Below, in pieces: positions 26,479 through 36,092 of a stretch of 64,000 nt of DNA. This DNA is from Cyanobacteria bacterium UBA2566. Lineage in GTDB: Bacteria; Cyanobacteriota; Cyanobacteriia; Cyanobacteriales; Desertifilaceae. Numbering within the stretch: the first letter of the stretch is position 1; every line of letters starts with the position of its first letter. The notes beneath the pieces were generated by a model that worked only from the letters and a program-made list of their open reading frames with translations, was not told the origin of the DNA and searched no databases. The DNA is taken from NCBI GenBank assembly GCA_002340255.1, contig DDLS01000183.1:1-64000 (forward strand), given 5' to 3'. The translations under genes and the position numbers were made by a program.

Positions 26479-27246
26479 ATGACCTATTGTCTTGGCATTA
26501 TCACCCGTTCTGGTCTGGTGCTGGCGGCAGACTCGCGAACCAATGCTGGAGTGGATTATATTTCCACTTATCGTAAGTTATTTGATTTCTCCCTACCTGG
26601 AGAACGAGTGATTATCCTGTGTACTTCGGGGAACCTCTCTGTTACCCAAGCGGTAGTCTCTAGTTTGAAGAAAGATATTAAAGTGCAGCAGGATCTTAAT
26701 TTGCATTCTCTACCAACTTTCCACGAAATTGCCCGCTATATCGGCAGTAAAACCCGGCAATTGCTCGAACAAGACCGAGCTTGGTTGGAAAAAGACGGTA
26801 TTGATTACCATTGTAACTTTTTAGTGGGGGGACAAATTCAGGGGGAAGACCCAGAACTTTATCTGGTTTATACCCAAGGGAATTCGATTCAAGCGACTCC
26901 AGAAACCCCGTTTTTACAAATTGGGGAAACTAAATATGGTAAACCGATTCTCGATCGCACGTTGAACTTTGACACCCCAGTAGAAGTTGCAGCGAAAGCA
27001 GCGATCTTATCCATCGATTCTACGATGAAATCGAATATTTCCGTAGGGCCGCCCATCAATCTGGTGATGTACGAACGGGATAGTTTGGCGATCCGCCACC
27101 AGCTTGAACTTCCTCTGAGAGACCCTTATTTAGGTAGGCTTCGCAAAACCTGGGAAGTGGCTCTCAACCAGGCAGTCGAAAGCATTCCCAATATTGATTG
27201 GGAGTATTACGCCCAGGAAGACGATAGGGATTTAACCACAGATTAA
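26479..27246 (+). CDS. anbu: Anbu, proteasome-type peptidase
   Basis: Bacterial relative of HslV and the 20S beta subunits. 255 residues. After removal of Met1 the protein starts with Thr (TYCLGII), and Asp17 in LAADSR is at the classical position. A Lys near 32 (YRKLFD) matches the proteasome Lys33 region. The last four bases overlap the convergent transglutaminase gene. In many bacteria anbu lies with genes for a transglutaminase-like protein, an alpha-E protein and a circularly permuted ATP-grasp enzyme. All three are present here, on the opposite strand. Confidence 0.88.
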   Translation: MTYCLGIITRSGLVLAADSRTNAGVDYISTYRKLFDFSLPGERVIILCTSGNLSVTQAVVSSLKKDIKVQQDLNLHSLPTFHEIARYIGSKTRQLLEQDRAWLEKDGIDYHCNFLVGGQIQGEDPELYLVYTQGNSIQATPETPFLQIGETKYGKPILDRTLNFDTPVEVAAKAAILSIDSTMKSNISVGPPINLVMYERDSLAIRHQLELPLRDPYLGRLRKTWEVALNQAVESIPNIDWEYYAQEDDRDLTTD

Positions 27247-28103
27247 TCTAAAAATGCGATCGCCAAATCAAAGTCCATTTGACTGTGTACCTGAGAGCGG
27301 CGCAGGGTGCCAGAAACGGGAGCCGTATTTTGGGGAATGGCACTAGTCGCTACGGCAATATGCCCATTACTGACCGCTAGGCCGTGGGTGGGGTCATAGC
27401 CCCGCCATCCTGCTCCTGGAAGGTAGACTTCTGCCCAAGCATGGAGGTGGCGGTCTGGTGTATCGAGATCGCCTTCTTGATAGCCACTGACAAACCGTGC
27501 AGCTAACCCCATGGCGCGACAGGCTTCCATAAACAGGACAGCATAATCTCGACAAGTTCCCCCTTTTTGTTCCCAAGTTATTCCCGGAGGAAAAGGATCG
27601 CCCGTATCGCGAATATAATAATCGCACCGTTCATAAATTTGCTGATTAATCGCACTCAGAAACGGGGTAACTTGATAGCGAACGCGATCGGCAATGTCCA
27701 TCGCCCAAGTATAAACCCTGGGATCGATTGGACTCGGCAGTGTTCTAGGGGCAAAATAGGGGGATAGCCGAGCCAGTAGACTAGACGGATAATCAATTGG
27801 AAATTGAACGGCCCAAGGCTCTAAGAGATAATTAAAGGGGTTGCTACAATGGGTTTCCACTTCAGAAGTGGCAGTAATCTTTAGTGCTTTGAGTTCCTGA
27901 GCGTCGAACCAAATTTTTTCCAGAACATTGCCCTCTTCATCGAGGACAGAGGATTGACCAGTAGGGAGCGGATCGATCTCTAACTGAAAGTGATGCAGGG
28001 TTTGAGCGCCATCGGAGCGCGATCGCAACCGCAGCCAATGGGGACTCAGAGCCACAAATTCACTATAAGTATAATAAGTTGAGTGGATAATTTTATAGCG
28101 CAT
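27243..28103 (-). CDS. Transglutaminase-like cysteine peptidase family protein
   Basis: 286 residues. The N-terminal beta domain (about 1-90) is typical of the bacterial transglutaminase-like proteins found with alpha-E and ATP-grasp genes. The catalytic triad is Cys184 (GGTCRDYAVLF), His221 (HLHAWAEVYLPG) and Asp237 (YDPTHG). It probably hydrolyses or forms amide bonds in peptides. It lies 26 bases downstream of the alpha-E gene, same strand, and ends overlapping anbu. Confidence 0.9.
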   Translation of the reverse strand: MRYKIIHSTYYTYSEFVALSPHWLRLRSRSDGAQTLHHFQLEIDPLPTGQSSVLDEEGNVLEKIWFDAQELKALKITATSEVETHCSNPFNYLLEPWAVQFPIDYPSSLLARLSPYFAPRTLPSPIDPRVYTWAMDIADRVRYQVTPFLSAINQQIYERCDYYIRDTGDPFPPGITWEQKGGTCRDYAVLFMEACRAMGLAARFVSGYQEGDLDTPDRHLHAWAEVYLPGAGWRGYDPTHGLAVSNGHIAVATSAIPQNTAPVSGTLRRSQVHSQMDFDLAIAFLD

Positions 28104-28129
28104 GTGTTCCTGTTGCCATCTTTGTTAAT

Positions 28130-29086
28130 TTAATGCACTGACTCTAAAGAGAAATAGGTTTGATAGAGCTGCTCGCCCACCAAATTTAACTGTTTTTGTA
28201 AATTATCCACAAATTCATGTAATCCCTGTTGAATAATCTCCTCAATGGTGATGTATTCCAGCTCCGATCGCACACGACCCAAGGCTCGTTCGGCCGAATC
28301 ACTCCAGGTTGCTGGTGCTGTACCATTAATTCGATGGAGAGACTGCTCGGAGCGAAACAGACAAGAGCGTACTGCACGGGGGAAGTGGCGATCGAGCAAC
28401 AAAAACTCTGCTACTCCCATAGGCGTAATTTGGTGACGGTGTATTTGTTTGCGATACATTTCATAAGCACTCGCAGATTTTAACAAAGCTATCCAATGAA
28501 TTTCATCTAATGTTGTGCCCACATCCTGAGCCGAAGGCAATAAAATAAAATACTTCACATCTAAAATTCGCGAAGTCTTATCTGCTCGTTCTAACAACCG
28601 GCCAATCAAGCCAAAATGCCAACCCTCATTATGGGACATCGTGGCATCCATCAAGCCGGCAAACAAATGACTACAGCGCTTAACTTCCGTATAAAAATCC
28701 GATAACTCCACCATTGACCCCTCTGGAGAAGTCTCTTTAACCATGTAATAAAATTCATTGATTTGCTGCCACATCTCCGAAGAAATCACCTCTCGAATCG
28801 ATCGCGCATTCTCACGAGCCATCCACAAACAAGACAAAATCGAATTGGGGTTTTTCGCATCAAACGTGAGAAAATGGCGCACATTCTCCTTCGTCGCTTC
28901 GCCATAGCGCTCCCAAAACACCTGGCGATCGCCCGTCGTAATCACCAACGGTTCCCACTGATGGACAACCCCAACCGGAGAATCCAAAATTAAGGTCAAA
29001 TTAGCATCAATAAATCGAGCCGTATTTTCTGCCCGCTCTACATAACGATTGAGCCAATAGATTGAATCTGCGACGCGACTTAACAT
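28130..29086 (-). CDS. Alpha-E domain protein (DUF403)
   Basis: 318 residues, all-helical. It starts with the family signature MLSRVADSIYWLNRYVERAENTARF and contains repeated ER/RAD pairs. Function is not established. The family nearly always accompanies circularly permuted ATP-grasp and transglutaminase-like genes, as here, and is thought to belong to a peptide-synthesis or peptide-modification system. It probably forms one transcript with the transglutaminase gene. Confidence 0.9.
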   Translation of the reverse strand: MLSRVADSIYWLNRYVERAENTARFIDANLTLILDSPVGVVHQWEPLVITTGDRQVFWERYGEATKENVRHFLTFDAKNPNSILSCLWMARENARSIREVISSEMWQQINEFYYMVKETSPEGSMVELSDFYTEVKRCSHLFAGLMDATMSHNEGWHFGLIGRLLERADKTSRILDVKYFILLPSAQDVGTTLDEIHWIALLKSASAYEMYRKQIHRHQITPMGVAEFLLLDRHFPRAVRSCLFRSEQSLHRINGTAPATWSDSAERALGRVRSELEYITIEEIIQQGLHEFVDNLQKQLNLVGEQLYQTYFSLESVH

Positions 29087-29382
29087 AACTTAACTTCAAA
29101 CAGTAATCAAAACCTAGTTCCCGTATTATCAGAATAATCAAGGTAAAAATCTGCTCATTCTAAACGGATCTTCAATCGGCGAATAGACTAATGCCCAAAT
29201 AGCGACATATTTCAGACTCCTTCACGTCTCCACCTTCCCCTATCTCCTCTTCCTCCTATCTCTCCTATCCAAATCACTTGTATAGCCAACGTAAATCACA
29301 AACTTTATGTGGGGGTTGTCACCCCACAGGTGACCCCGAGCGACCACAATAGGAACATAAGATGAGTTGAAGAGAAAAAACT

Positions 29383-29598
29383 ATGTTATCTCCAACAGAA
29401 AAGCTATCCGATCGCATTTCCGAAATCTTTGGAGCAGTGGGTGCAACCGGTGTCGTTTCTTGTACCGATTATCATACCCTGCAACTCGCGTCTAGCTATT
29501 CTGAACTACAAGCCCATGAGCGGAAGTCAATTAACCGTTTATTGCGAGCTGTACAACGCGGTAAAATCGATTTAATCCCCACATCCCTAGCCGTTTAA
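29383..29598 (+). CDS. Small protein of unknown function (71 aa)
   Basis: 71 residues (MLSPTEKLSDRISEIFGAVGATGVV...). Helical, no signal peptide, ending AVQRGKIDLIPTSLAV. It has a plausible purine-rich site (GAAGAGAAAAAA) before ATG 29383. It stands alone on the plus strand between the alpha-E and peptidoglycan-binding genes. The protein looks real from its composition; family not recognised. The 5' region has a GTGGGG/CCCCAC hairpin near 29311-29330. Confidence 0.55.
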   Translation: MLSPTEKLSDRISEIFGAVGATGVVSCTDYHTLQLASSYSELQAHERKSINRLLRAVQRGKIDLIPTSLAV

Positions 29599-29688
29599 AA
29601 CGAACGTTTACTACAAAAAAATGCTCAAATAGCGAGTCAGTTATTATGCAATTGACTCACTATTGTAATAGAATTCTGATTTTAAAGA

Positions 29689-30264
29689 TTAGAGTGCGGC
29701 CAAATAATCACCGGACACATACCCACCCGTGGTAAGTTTTGCCCAGCCGGTATGGTCAAAGGATTCCACAAAAACCCGTTGTCCATTGGCGAGTCCACCA
29801 ATAACAGGAAAGGATGTACCCATTCCTGAACGGACATTTAAGCCACCTGTAGCAACCACCCGATGAGTCCCACCACCTACGCCAGTATTAGCTTCCAGAG
29901 ACGCAAAAGTTTGAGCGCCAGCCATTCCATCTACAGCTAGGCCCATATCGTACTGATAACTGACAACTGCATCATAAGTAATACTACCATAGTAACCAGT
30001 CGATCCCACTGCATAGGAGAAATAACCCGCACGTTTTAGCAAGTCTTGCAGATAAACAACATCATTACCTCTAGATCCGTAACTCAGGTAGGCCATCGCG
30101 TTTTCTGCGACACTGATAATCGAGAGCGCTACACTTAGAGCTAAAACTCCTACGGCACTTTTGGCCAGAGATACATTAATTCCTTCAAAAGACCGTAATT
30201 GGGGAGTTGGGTTAGTATCTTCGTAGGCCAGTGAAGCATGGGTAAATGCAAGTGATTCAATCAT
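29689..30264 (-). CDS. Peptidoglycan-binding and SH3b domain protein
   Basis: 191 residues. The hydrophobic stretch at about 31-55 (SAVGVLALSVALSIISVAENAMA) is a signal or anchor, preceded by an unusually long N-terminal segment. A PG_binding_1 domain (about 62-125: SRGNDVVYLQDLLKRAGYF... DGMAGAQTFASL) and a bacterial SH3 domain (about 135-190: GGLNVRSGMGTSFPVIGGLANGQRV) follow. Exported wall-binding protein without a catalytic domain. It separates the alpha-E and ATP-grasp genes. Confidence 0.85.
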   Translation of the reverse strand: MIESLAFTHASLAYEDTNPTPQLRSFEGINVSLAKSAVGVLALSVALSIISVAENAMAYLSYGSRGNDVVYLQDLLKRAGYFSYAVGSTGYYGSITYDAVVSYQYDMGLAVDGMAGAQTFASLEANTGVGGGTHRVVATGGLNVRSGMGTSFPVIGGLANGQRVFVESFDHTGWAKLTTGGYVSGDYLAAL

Positions 30265-30397
30265 AGTTTTTTTGCCATGAAAAACTCGTTACTGGAAGGA
30301 TAAAGGATAACCCTGAGTTTGAGCAACTCATTTTTATCAATAATTCACGAAACTTAATGTATCGTTATTTTCATGACATCATCCCTAGCCTAGCCCC

Positions 30398-31831
30398 CTA
30401 ATCTCGTAAGACCCAAGTATCTTTACTGCCACCACCTTGAGAAGAATTGACCACTAGAGACCCCCGCTTGAGGGCCACTCTAGTTAAACCTCCAGGCATT
30501 ACGGAAATATCTTTACCATAGAGAATATAGGGGCGCAAATCTACATGGCAGCCTTCGATACTCCCCTCTAATAGGGTAGGAACCCTAGATAAACACAGGG
30601 TGGGTTGGGCAATATATTTACGGGGATTGGCCTTAATCCGTTGAGCAAACTCTTCCCGTTGGGCTGAAGTTGAATTCGGACCGATCAACATGCCATAGCC
30701 GCCTGACTCATCGGCGGCTTTAACCACTAATTGTGGTAAATGGTTTAGCACATAGTCTTGTTGCTTTGGCTCCCAACACAGATAGGTGGGGACATTAGCT
30801 AAAATTGGCTCTTCGTCCAAATAATAGCGAATCATTTGGGGAACATAGGCATAAATTACCTTATCATCTGCAACTCCGGTTCCCAGGGCGTTGGCTAAAG
30901 CAACTCGTCCAGACTGATAAACTTCCATCAAACCGGGAACGCCTAACAAGGAATCGGGATTAAAGACCGTCGGATCGATAAAGCTATCATCAATGCGACG
31001 ATAGACCACATCCACCCGTTGCAGTCCCTTCGTAGTTCGCATTTGTAAGTAGCCATCAACAACGACTAGATCTCGGCCTTCGACTAACTCAACTCCCATT
31101 TGCTGGGCTAAAAATGAATGTTCAAAATAGGCTGAGTTATATATTCCTGGAGTTAAGAGGACTACGGTGGGGTTGGGAAGATGGCTAGGAGCTAGATGGA
31201 GTAAGGTATCGAGCAAACGGCTAGGATATCGATCGACCGGTTCAATATCCATTAAGCTAAAGATTTGAGGAAAGGTACTTTTCATCACTCGGCGATTTTC
31301 CAAGACATAGGAAACGCCAGAGGGACAACGCAAATTGTCTTCTAAAACGTACCATTGACCTTCTTTGTCGCGCACCAAGTCGGTTCCAGTAATATGACAC
31401 CAAACATCTTGGGGAGGTTTGAGACCCATACAGGGTTTGAGAAAACCGGTGGCTGAGTGAATTAATTCTTCGGGAATGACCTTATCTTTAACGATCTTTT
31501 GCTGGTCATAAATATCAGCAATAAATAAATTGAGGGCTTGAATTCGTTGTTTGAGTCCTTGCTCTAGGGTTTTCCACTCCTGAGATAAGACGATACGGGG
31601 AATGAGATCGAAGGGCAAAATCCGTTCAGTTCCTTCTTCTGCACCATAGACATTAAAGGTGACTCCCAGCTTAAACAGTCCAATTTGGGCCGCTTGTTGG
31701 CGTTGATGAAGGTGTTCGCGAGAAAGATGATTGAAATGGTCTATAAGGGGTTGACATTCGGGGCGGGGATTACCATCGGCCCCGAAGAGTTCATCGTAGA
31801 AGTCCCCTGAATCGTAGGAATCAAAGTTCAC
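30398..31831 (-). CDS. Circularly permuted type-2 ATP-grasp protein (DUF404/DUF407 type)
   Basis: 477 residues. It contains RIVLSQEWKTLEQGLKQRIQALNLFIADIYD, GTDLVRDKEGQWYVLEDNLRCPSGVSYVLENR, VDVVYRRIDDSF and VVKAADESGGYGMLIGP, all typical of this family. It is a presumed peptide ligase of the alpha-E/transglutaminase/Anbu context. It lies upstream of the peptidoglycan-binding gene on the same strand. ATG start at 31831. Confidence 0.9.
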   Translation of the reverse strand: MNFDSYDSGDFYDELFGADGNPRPECQPLIDHFNHLSREHLHQRQQAAQIGLFKLGVTFNVYGAEEGTERILPFDLIPRIVLSQEWKTLEQGLKQRIQALNLFIADIYDQQKIVKDKVIPEELIHSATGFLKPCMGLKPPQDVWCHITGTDLVRDKEGQWYVLEDNLRCPSGVSYVLENRRVMKSTFPQIFSLMDIEPVDRYPSRLLDTLLHLAPSHLPNPTVVLLTPGIYNSAYFEHSFLAQQMGVELVEGRDLVVVDGYLQMRTTKGLQRVDVVYRRIDDSFIDPTVFNPDSLLGVPGLMEVYQSGRVALANALGTGVADDKVIYAYVPQMIRYYLDEEPILANVPTYLCWEPKQQDYVLNHLPQLVVKAADESGGYGMLIGPNSTSAQREEFAQRIKANPRKYIAQPTLCLSRVPTLLEGSIEGCHVDLRPYILYGKDISVMPGGLTRVALKRGSLVVNSSQGGGSKDTWVLRD

Positions 31832-32029
31832 ACTAATGGGTAAAATGCGAGTGGGTTGAATACTTTTATGATATAGAGATGGAGTAGACTGGATTACTGT
31901 AACTCAGACTACAATTTTACAAAACTTTGAGTCAACCTACAGTTGCACTTGATCGGGGAGAATGTCAAAATTTTAGGGCCCTACTCTGTAGAGTCTGGGG
32001 TTGTGCAGTGGTGAGAGAGGATGTGAATT

Positions 32030-32905
32030 TTGTTGAAGGCCAATAAGGGAGGAATGGGAGTAGAAGCGATCGCGCGAGCGATAAGTCGCATTATCGCCAA
32101 ATTTCTGGGAAACCGTCAATGGTTGCTACAAGCGAACTTACTTAAAAGTTTAGTTCACCGGGATTTAGCGGCTCGTTATCAGGGTTCAGTACTGGGGAAT
32201 TTGTGGCCGTTGCTCAATCAACTCTCGCAGTTACTGATTTACACCTATGTGTTTTCAATTGTGCTGAAGGTGAAGCTCAATCTCCAGGGAATGGCAGCCA
32301 ATAATCTCACGTTTGGGCTATGGTTATTTGCCGGACTGCTGCCCTGGACTGCATTTATGACCGGTTTGCTTCAGTCCTCAAATGCGGTGATTGGTCAACC
32401 GAATTTAGTGAAAAAGGTGGTTTTTCCCCTGGGGTTATTGCCTCTTGTGCCTGTTCTGAGCGCCTTCATTGAAAGTTCTATGGGGTTAATTGCCCTGATT
32501 GTATTGAGCGGGTTGATCACGCAGACGCTGCATCCGACGCTGTTATTGTTGCCTTTAGCATGGTTACCCCAATTGTTGCTTACGGCAGGTTTGGGCTATT
32601 TAGTCTCGGCATTAACCGTGTTTTTGCGCGATATTCCCCAAAGTTTAGCGGTGATTACCAATTTGTGGTTTTACATGACTCCCATTGTCTATCCGGTTAC
32701 CATTATTCCCGAACCTTGGCGACAGTGGGTGTTTTGGCTCAATCCTTTGGCAGCGATTTCGGAAACCTACCGAGATTTGATTTTAGTGGGCCACATGCAA
32801 CATTGGGGAGAATGGATGAGTGCTTTGGGCATTTCTCTGGTACTGTTGTCAGGGGGTTTGTGGGTCTATCGACGACTGCGCCCCGCGTTTGCCGATGTGA
32901 TCTAG
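32030..32905 (+). CDS. ABC-2 type polysaccharide exporter permease (Wzm/TagG-like)
   Basis: 291 residues with about six membrane helices. It has the family signature LVHRDLAARYQGSVLGNLWPLLNQLSQLLIYTYVFSIVL near the N-terminus and FLRDIPQSLAVITNLWFYMTPIVYP. The start is uncertain: TTG at 32030, or ATG at 32054, where GGAGG almost touches the ATG. It pairs with the downstream Wzt-type ATPase to move undecaprenyl-linked O-antigen-like glycan across the inner membrane. Confidence 0.9.
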   Translation: MLKANKGGMGVEAIARAISRIIAKFLGNRQWLLQANLLKSLVHRDLAARYQGSVLGNLWPLLNQLSQLLIYTYVFSIVLKVKLNLQGMAANNLTFGLWLFAGLLPWTAFMTGLLQSSNAVIGQPNLVKKVVFPLGLLPLVPVLSAFIESSMGLIALIVLSGLITQTLHPTLLLLPLAWLPQLLLTAGLGYLVSALTVFLRDIPQSLAVITNLWFYMTPIVYPVTIIPEPWRQWVFWLNPLAAISETYRDLILVGHMQHWGEWMSALGISLVLLSGGLWVYRRLRPAFADVI

Positions 32906-32983
32906 GGAAGGGATACCCATTTATTCCTGGGAGAGTGTCGGGTTGGTTGACGATCTCACTGAACTAAAGGTATTGTAATTTTC

Positions 32984-34396
32984 ATGAGTGAAATGGCGAT
33001 TTCACTAAAAGGTGTTTCTAAATCGTTTAAGCGATATGCCCATCCGGGCGATCGCCTCAAAGAGCTGTTGCTACCTGGAAAAACCAGGGGGCAAGAATTC
33101 TGGGCGCTGCATGATATTGATTTAGAAATTCCTCAAGGGCAAACCCTAGGCATTGTGGGGCGCAATGGTTCGGGAAAAAGTACCTTACTACAAATTATTG
33201 CTGCTACCCTCACGCCAAGCACAGGTGAGGTAGAGGTGAAAGGTCGGCTATCGGCTCTGTTGGAATTGGGGAGCGGATTTAATCCGGAATTTACAGGGCG
33301 GCAGAATGTCTTTTTTAATGGTCAGTTATTGGGGTTAACGAAGGACGAAATTAAAACCAAATTTGACTCGATTGTCGCCTTTGCGGATATCGGTGAATTT
33401 ATTGAACAACCAGTAAAAACATACTCTAGTGGAATGTTCGTGCGCTTGGCATTTGCGGTGGCAACTAGTGTCGAACCCGATATTTTAGTTGTTGATGAAG
33501 CTCTATCCGTGGGAGATGAAGCGTTTCAGCGCAAATGTTTTGCTCGGATTCAGGATATTCGCGATCGCGGCGGGACAGTGTTATTTGTATCTCATGCTGC
33601 TTCTTCGGTGGTCGAATTGTGCGATCGGGCTATCCTCATGGATAAAGGCGAAATCATCCTCAGCAATAAGCCGAAATTCGTCGTCTCCAAATATCAAGAA
33701 CTGATTTATGCGCCCTCAGACAAAAGCCATATCTTACGTGAAGAACTGAAAAAATCCCATCAACAGCAAACCTTTCCCACACCAGAAAAATCAGAAACCA
33801 ATGGGCAATCTGCTCCCTCTAAAGACTTCCCTCATTCCCCATCCATACCCACATTAGGAGACTACTACGACCCCAATCTTAACCCCGAACATACCCTTTC
33901 CTACACCACCAGAGGCGCGGAAATTATTGACCCTCACATTGAGACCTTATCCGGTAGAATGGTCAATCATCTGATTCGCAGACAATCCTATATCTATACA
34001 TTCAAAGTCCGCTTCTCCAAAATGGCTCAAAATGTGCGCTTTGGCATGTTAATTAAAACCATTAGCGGCTTAGAATTAGGTGGAGCCTCTGTCAGCCCTT
34101 CTTTTCATAAAATTTCTCACTTTGAACCTCATCAAGTGATTACCGTTCAGTTTTCCTTTGAATGCTTTCTTCATCCCGGAGTTTATTTCCTCAATGCCGG
34201 AGTTTCCGGAATGGTAGATGAAGAGTTTATTTATCTCGCCCGTTGTATTGATGCAGCGATGTTTCGGGTTAATCCAGATGAAGCCGTTTGTGGCAATGGC
34301 ACAGTCGATTTCAAGATTGACCCCAAGTTAACTTTTGAAAGCCAATGGACAGAACCTCCAGCTCATACACTGGAAGTTCTAGAGGATAATAGCTAG
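32984..34396 (+). CDS. Polysaccharide exporter ATPase with C-terminal glycan-binding domain (Wzt-like)
   Basis: 470 residues. Walker A GRNGSGKST is at 59-67, the signature YSSGMFVRLAFA follows, and Walker B is ILVVDEALSVGDE. A Ser/Pro-rich linker (about 260-300) joins a C-terminal beta domain (about 315-450: ADYDP-type start, GLELGGASVSPSFHK, YFLNAGVSGMVDE). The latter resembles the Wzt C-terminal domain that reads a terminal glycan modification before export. It starts 78 bases after the permease gene. Confidence 0.92.
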   Translation: MSEMAISLKGVSKSFKRYAHPGDRLKELLLPGKTRGQEFWALHDIDLEIPQGQTLGIVGRNGSGKSTLLQIIAATLTPSTGEVEVKGRLSALLELGSGFNPEFTGRQNVFFNGQLLGLTKDEIKTKFDSIVAFADIGEFIEQPVKTYSSGMFVRLAFAVATSVEPDILVVDEALSVGDEAFQRKCFARIQDIRDRGGTVLFVSHAASSVVELCDRAILMDKGEIILSNKPKFVVSKYQELIYAPSDKSHILREELKKSHQQQTFPTPEKSETNGQSAPSKDFPHSPSIPTLGDYYDPNLNPEHTLSYTTRGAEIIDPHIETLSGRMVNHLIRRQSYIYTFKVRFSKMAQNVRFGMLIKTISGLELGGASVSPSFHKISHFEPHQVITVQFSFECFLHPGVYFLNAGVSGMVDEEFIYLARCIDAAMFRVNPDEAVCGNGTVDFKIDPKLTFESQWTEPPAHTLEVLEDNS

Positions 34397-34420
34397 TTTT
34401 TAAAATCCCTACAACTCTAA

Positions 34421-34491
34421 GATCCCCCAACCCTCTGAAAAAGGCGGGCACTCGCGAAAATTGCCCTTTTTAAAGGGGATTTCGGGGGATT
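34421..34491. repeat. Degenerate palindromic repeat
   Basis: The ends ATCCCCCAACC and the reverse complement of TTTCGGGGGAT are nearly inverted, with an inner AAAAAGG/CCTTTTT pairing. It looks like a worn hairpin repeat between the Wzt-like and acyltransferase genes; it could also act as a terminator. Confidence 0.45.
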
Positions 34492-34532
34492 GGCAGTGCC
34501 AAATATAGTTCAACCTCATCAACCCTAGAACT

Positions 34533-35597
34533 ATGAACAGAATAGTCCATCGTTCATCCCGATTCGATTTCATGAGATCCGTAGGAATTTCCACGATCTT
34601 ACTGTACAATCTTCCCGATTATTGCTTCAAATCCTATCGCTTCCACCTTTTCGGCACAACAGTTGATTTATCGCAGTTACACCATCTCAGTCTTCAATGT
34701 AGCTTAGGGTTATTAGTCTTTCTTGCTGGAAGTTTAATTAACCGACATCAATTAACCTTTCCGAATATCCAGACAGCCGGGAAATTTTTATTCAAAAAGC
34801 TGGCTAAACTCTTCCCGCTCTATTACCTCTCCCTTGCCCTATTTTGTTATCTCTATAGCATGTTGGATTGGGGACAAATCTTGATTCACGTTTTGGGGTT
34901 ACAATTAATCTTTGCTTCTGACGGGTATCCGCCTTTACCGACGTTATGGTATGTGGGATTAATTTCAGTCTACTATAGCCTCTTCTCACTGCTCAATATT
35001 AATAAAATACCAATTCTCTACAAACTGGTAATTCTGGGGGGAGTTCTCTTAACTCTCTTCCTCAGTGCCACTTATTTGAACATTACCGATATGCGCCTGA
35101 TTTGCTATAGCTTACCCTTTATAGGGGGAATTTTAGCAGCCAAAAAGAATTGGTTTGAGGGTCGCATTTGGCGAAAAGTATTATCCTTGAACAGAGGAGT
35201 ATTTTTAGCGTTCTTGCCCCTGTGCTGGTTGTGGGAAAAGAAATACAGCCTAGGAATTGAACACAACACTATTTTACTGAATTTGTTGATGTTCTCCTTT
35301 GTGCTATTGATCTATCGCCTTTCTGATGTCGTTTGTCAAAATTCGCGACTTAACCGATTATTCCACACCATAGCCTATTGCGCCTATGGCATGTTCTTAT
35401 TTCACCGTCCGATTTGGTTTGCCCTAGAGCAGATGATGCGATCGCTGTTTCTAGTGGAAAATGTCTATATCATTACTACCAGTTTAGTCTTCCTCGGCAT
35501 TCCCCTGATTATCGGAATATCCTACGTGCTGCTCACTCTCTGCGATCGCTATGGTATTACTGCTTGGTATCATCCTAAGAAATTAATCCATCAGTAG
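34533..35597 (+). CDS. Acyltransferase-3-like membrane protein
   Basis: 354 residues with about ten hydrophobic helices and the overall pattern of acyltransferase family 3, which O-acetylates glycans. In the family the first helix carries Arg-x10-His. Here Arg15 is followed at the right distance by Asn26 (RSVGISTILLYN), so the catalytic His appears to be replaced. It may be inactive or work differently. The position after the polysaccharide exporter suggests glycan modification. Confidence 0.72.
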   Translation: MNRIVHRSSRFDFMRSVGISTILLYNLPDYCFKSYRFHLFGTTVDLSQLHHLSLQCSLGLLVFLAGSLINRHQLTFPNIQTAGKFLFKKLAKLFPLYYLSLALFCYLYSMLDWGQILIHVLGLQLIFASDGYPPLPTLWYVGLISVYYSLFSLLNINKIPILYKLVILGGVLLTLFLSATYLNITDMRLICYSLPFIGGILAAKKNWFEGRIWRKVLSLNRGVFLAFLPLCWLWEKKYSLGIEHNTILLNLLMFSFVLLIYRLSDVVCQNSRLNRLFHTIAYCAYGMFLFHRPIWFALEQMMRSLFLVENVYIITTSLVFLGIPLIIGISYVLLTLCDRYGITAWYHPKKLIHQ

Positions 35598-35748
35598 GAT
35601 ATGGGGATAGCGTAGGATATGTTAAGAATACACCCTACTGGACTTACAGCGCTTCACGCGGTAATGGGTAATGGGAAAACCATTTTTGACGTTATAGTGC
35701 CCATTTTTCAGGCTTTTCAGGGGAAAGCACTCTCAAGGAAAATTCTGA
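35598..35748. other. Start of a gap of about 500 bases with repeats
   Basis: It holds a worn palindromic micro-repeat (CAGCGCTTCACGCGG near 35647). The repeat element at 35749-35868 follows, then about 220 bases without any recognisable feature up to 36092. Short frames here are not convincing. Confidence 0.35.
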
Positions 35749-35868
35749 TTAGCCCTCTTCTGTCACTTTCTAAAAAAGAGGCTTCAAACCCTGATTCTTT
35801 CGTTAGCGATCGCGGGCTGTAACAACGGAAATTCTAACGAATTTCCAAGAGTGACAGAAGAGGATTAG
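35749..35868. repeat. Non-autonomous element, CCTCTTCTGTCACT family, copy A
   Basis: About 120 bases with inverted ends: CCTCTTCTGTCACT on the left, and AGTGACAGAAGAGG on the right is its exact reverse complement. The middle shares CTGATTCTTTCGTT and a GCGATCGCG with copy B at 57015. A GGAAATTC/GAATTTCC hairpin lies near the right end (35828-35847). Confidence 0.7.
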
Positions 35869-36092
35869 TGTACCTCATAACATCGAAAAGTGCTGTAAGT
35901 GTTATACCGTGCGATTGCGCTTCTGTCTTTCATGGAAGTATAGTAAGCGATACCCAAACAAAATGTCTGCGATCGCACCAGGTAAACACCTCACACTCTG
36001 AAAAGGTCAGTGGCGAGTCCTAATTTTTTGGGAGAGCCAAAGCGATCTCCAAGTTGTTTCGTTCAGCACAGAGCTAGGGAAACATTCGGCGT

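Noticed and set aside
35619..35822. Plus-strand ORF of 67 codons
   Set aside because: It overlaps a palindromic micro-repeat and the repeat element at 35749-35868; its end is encoded by the repeat.
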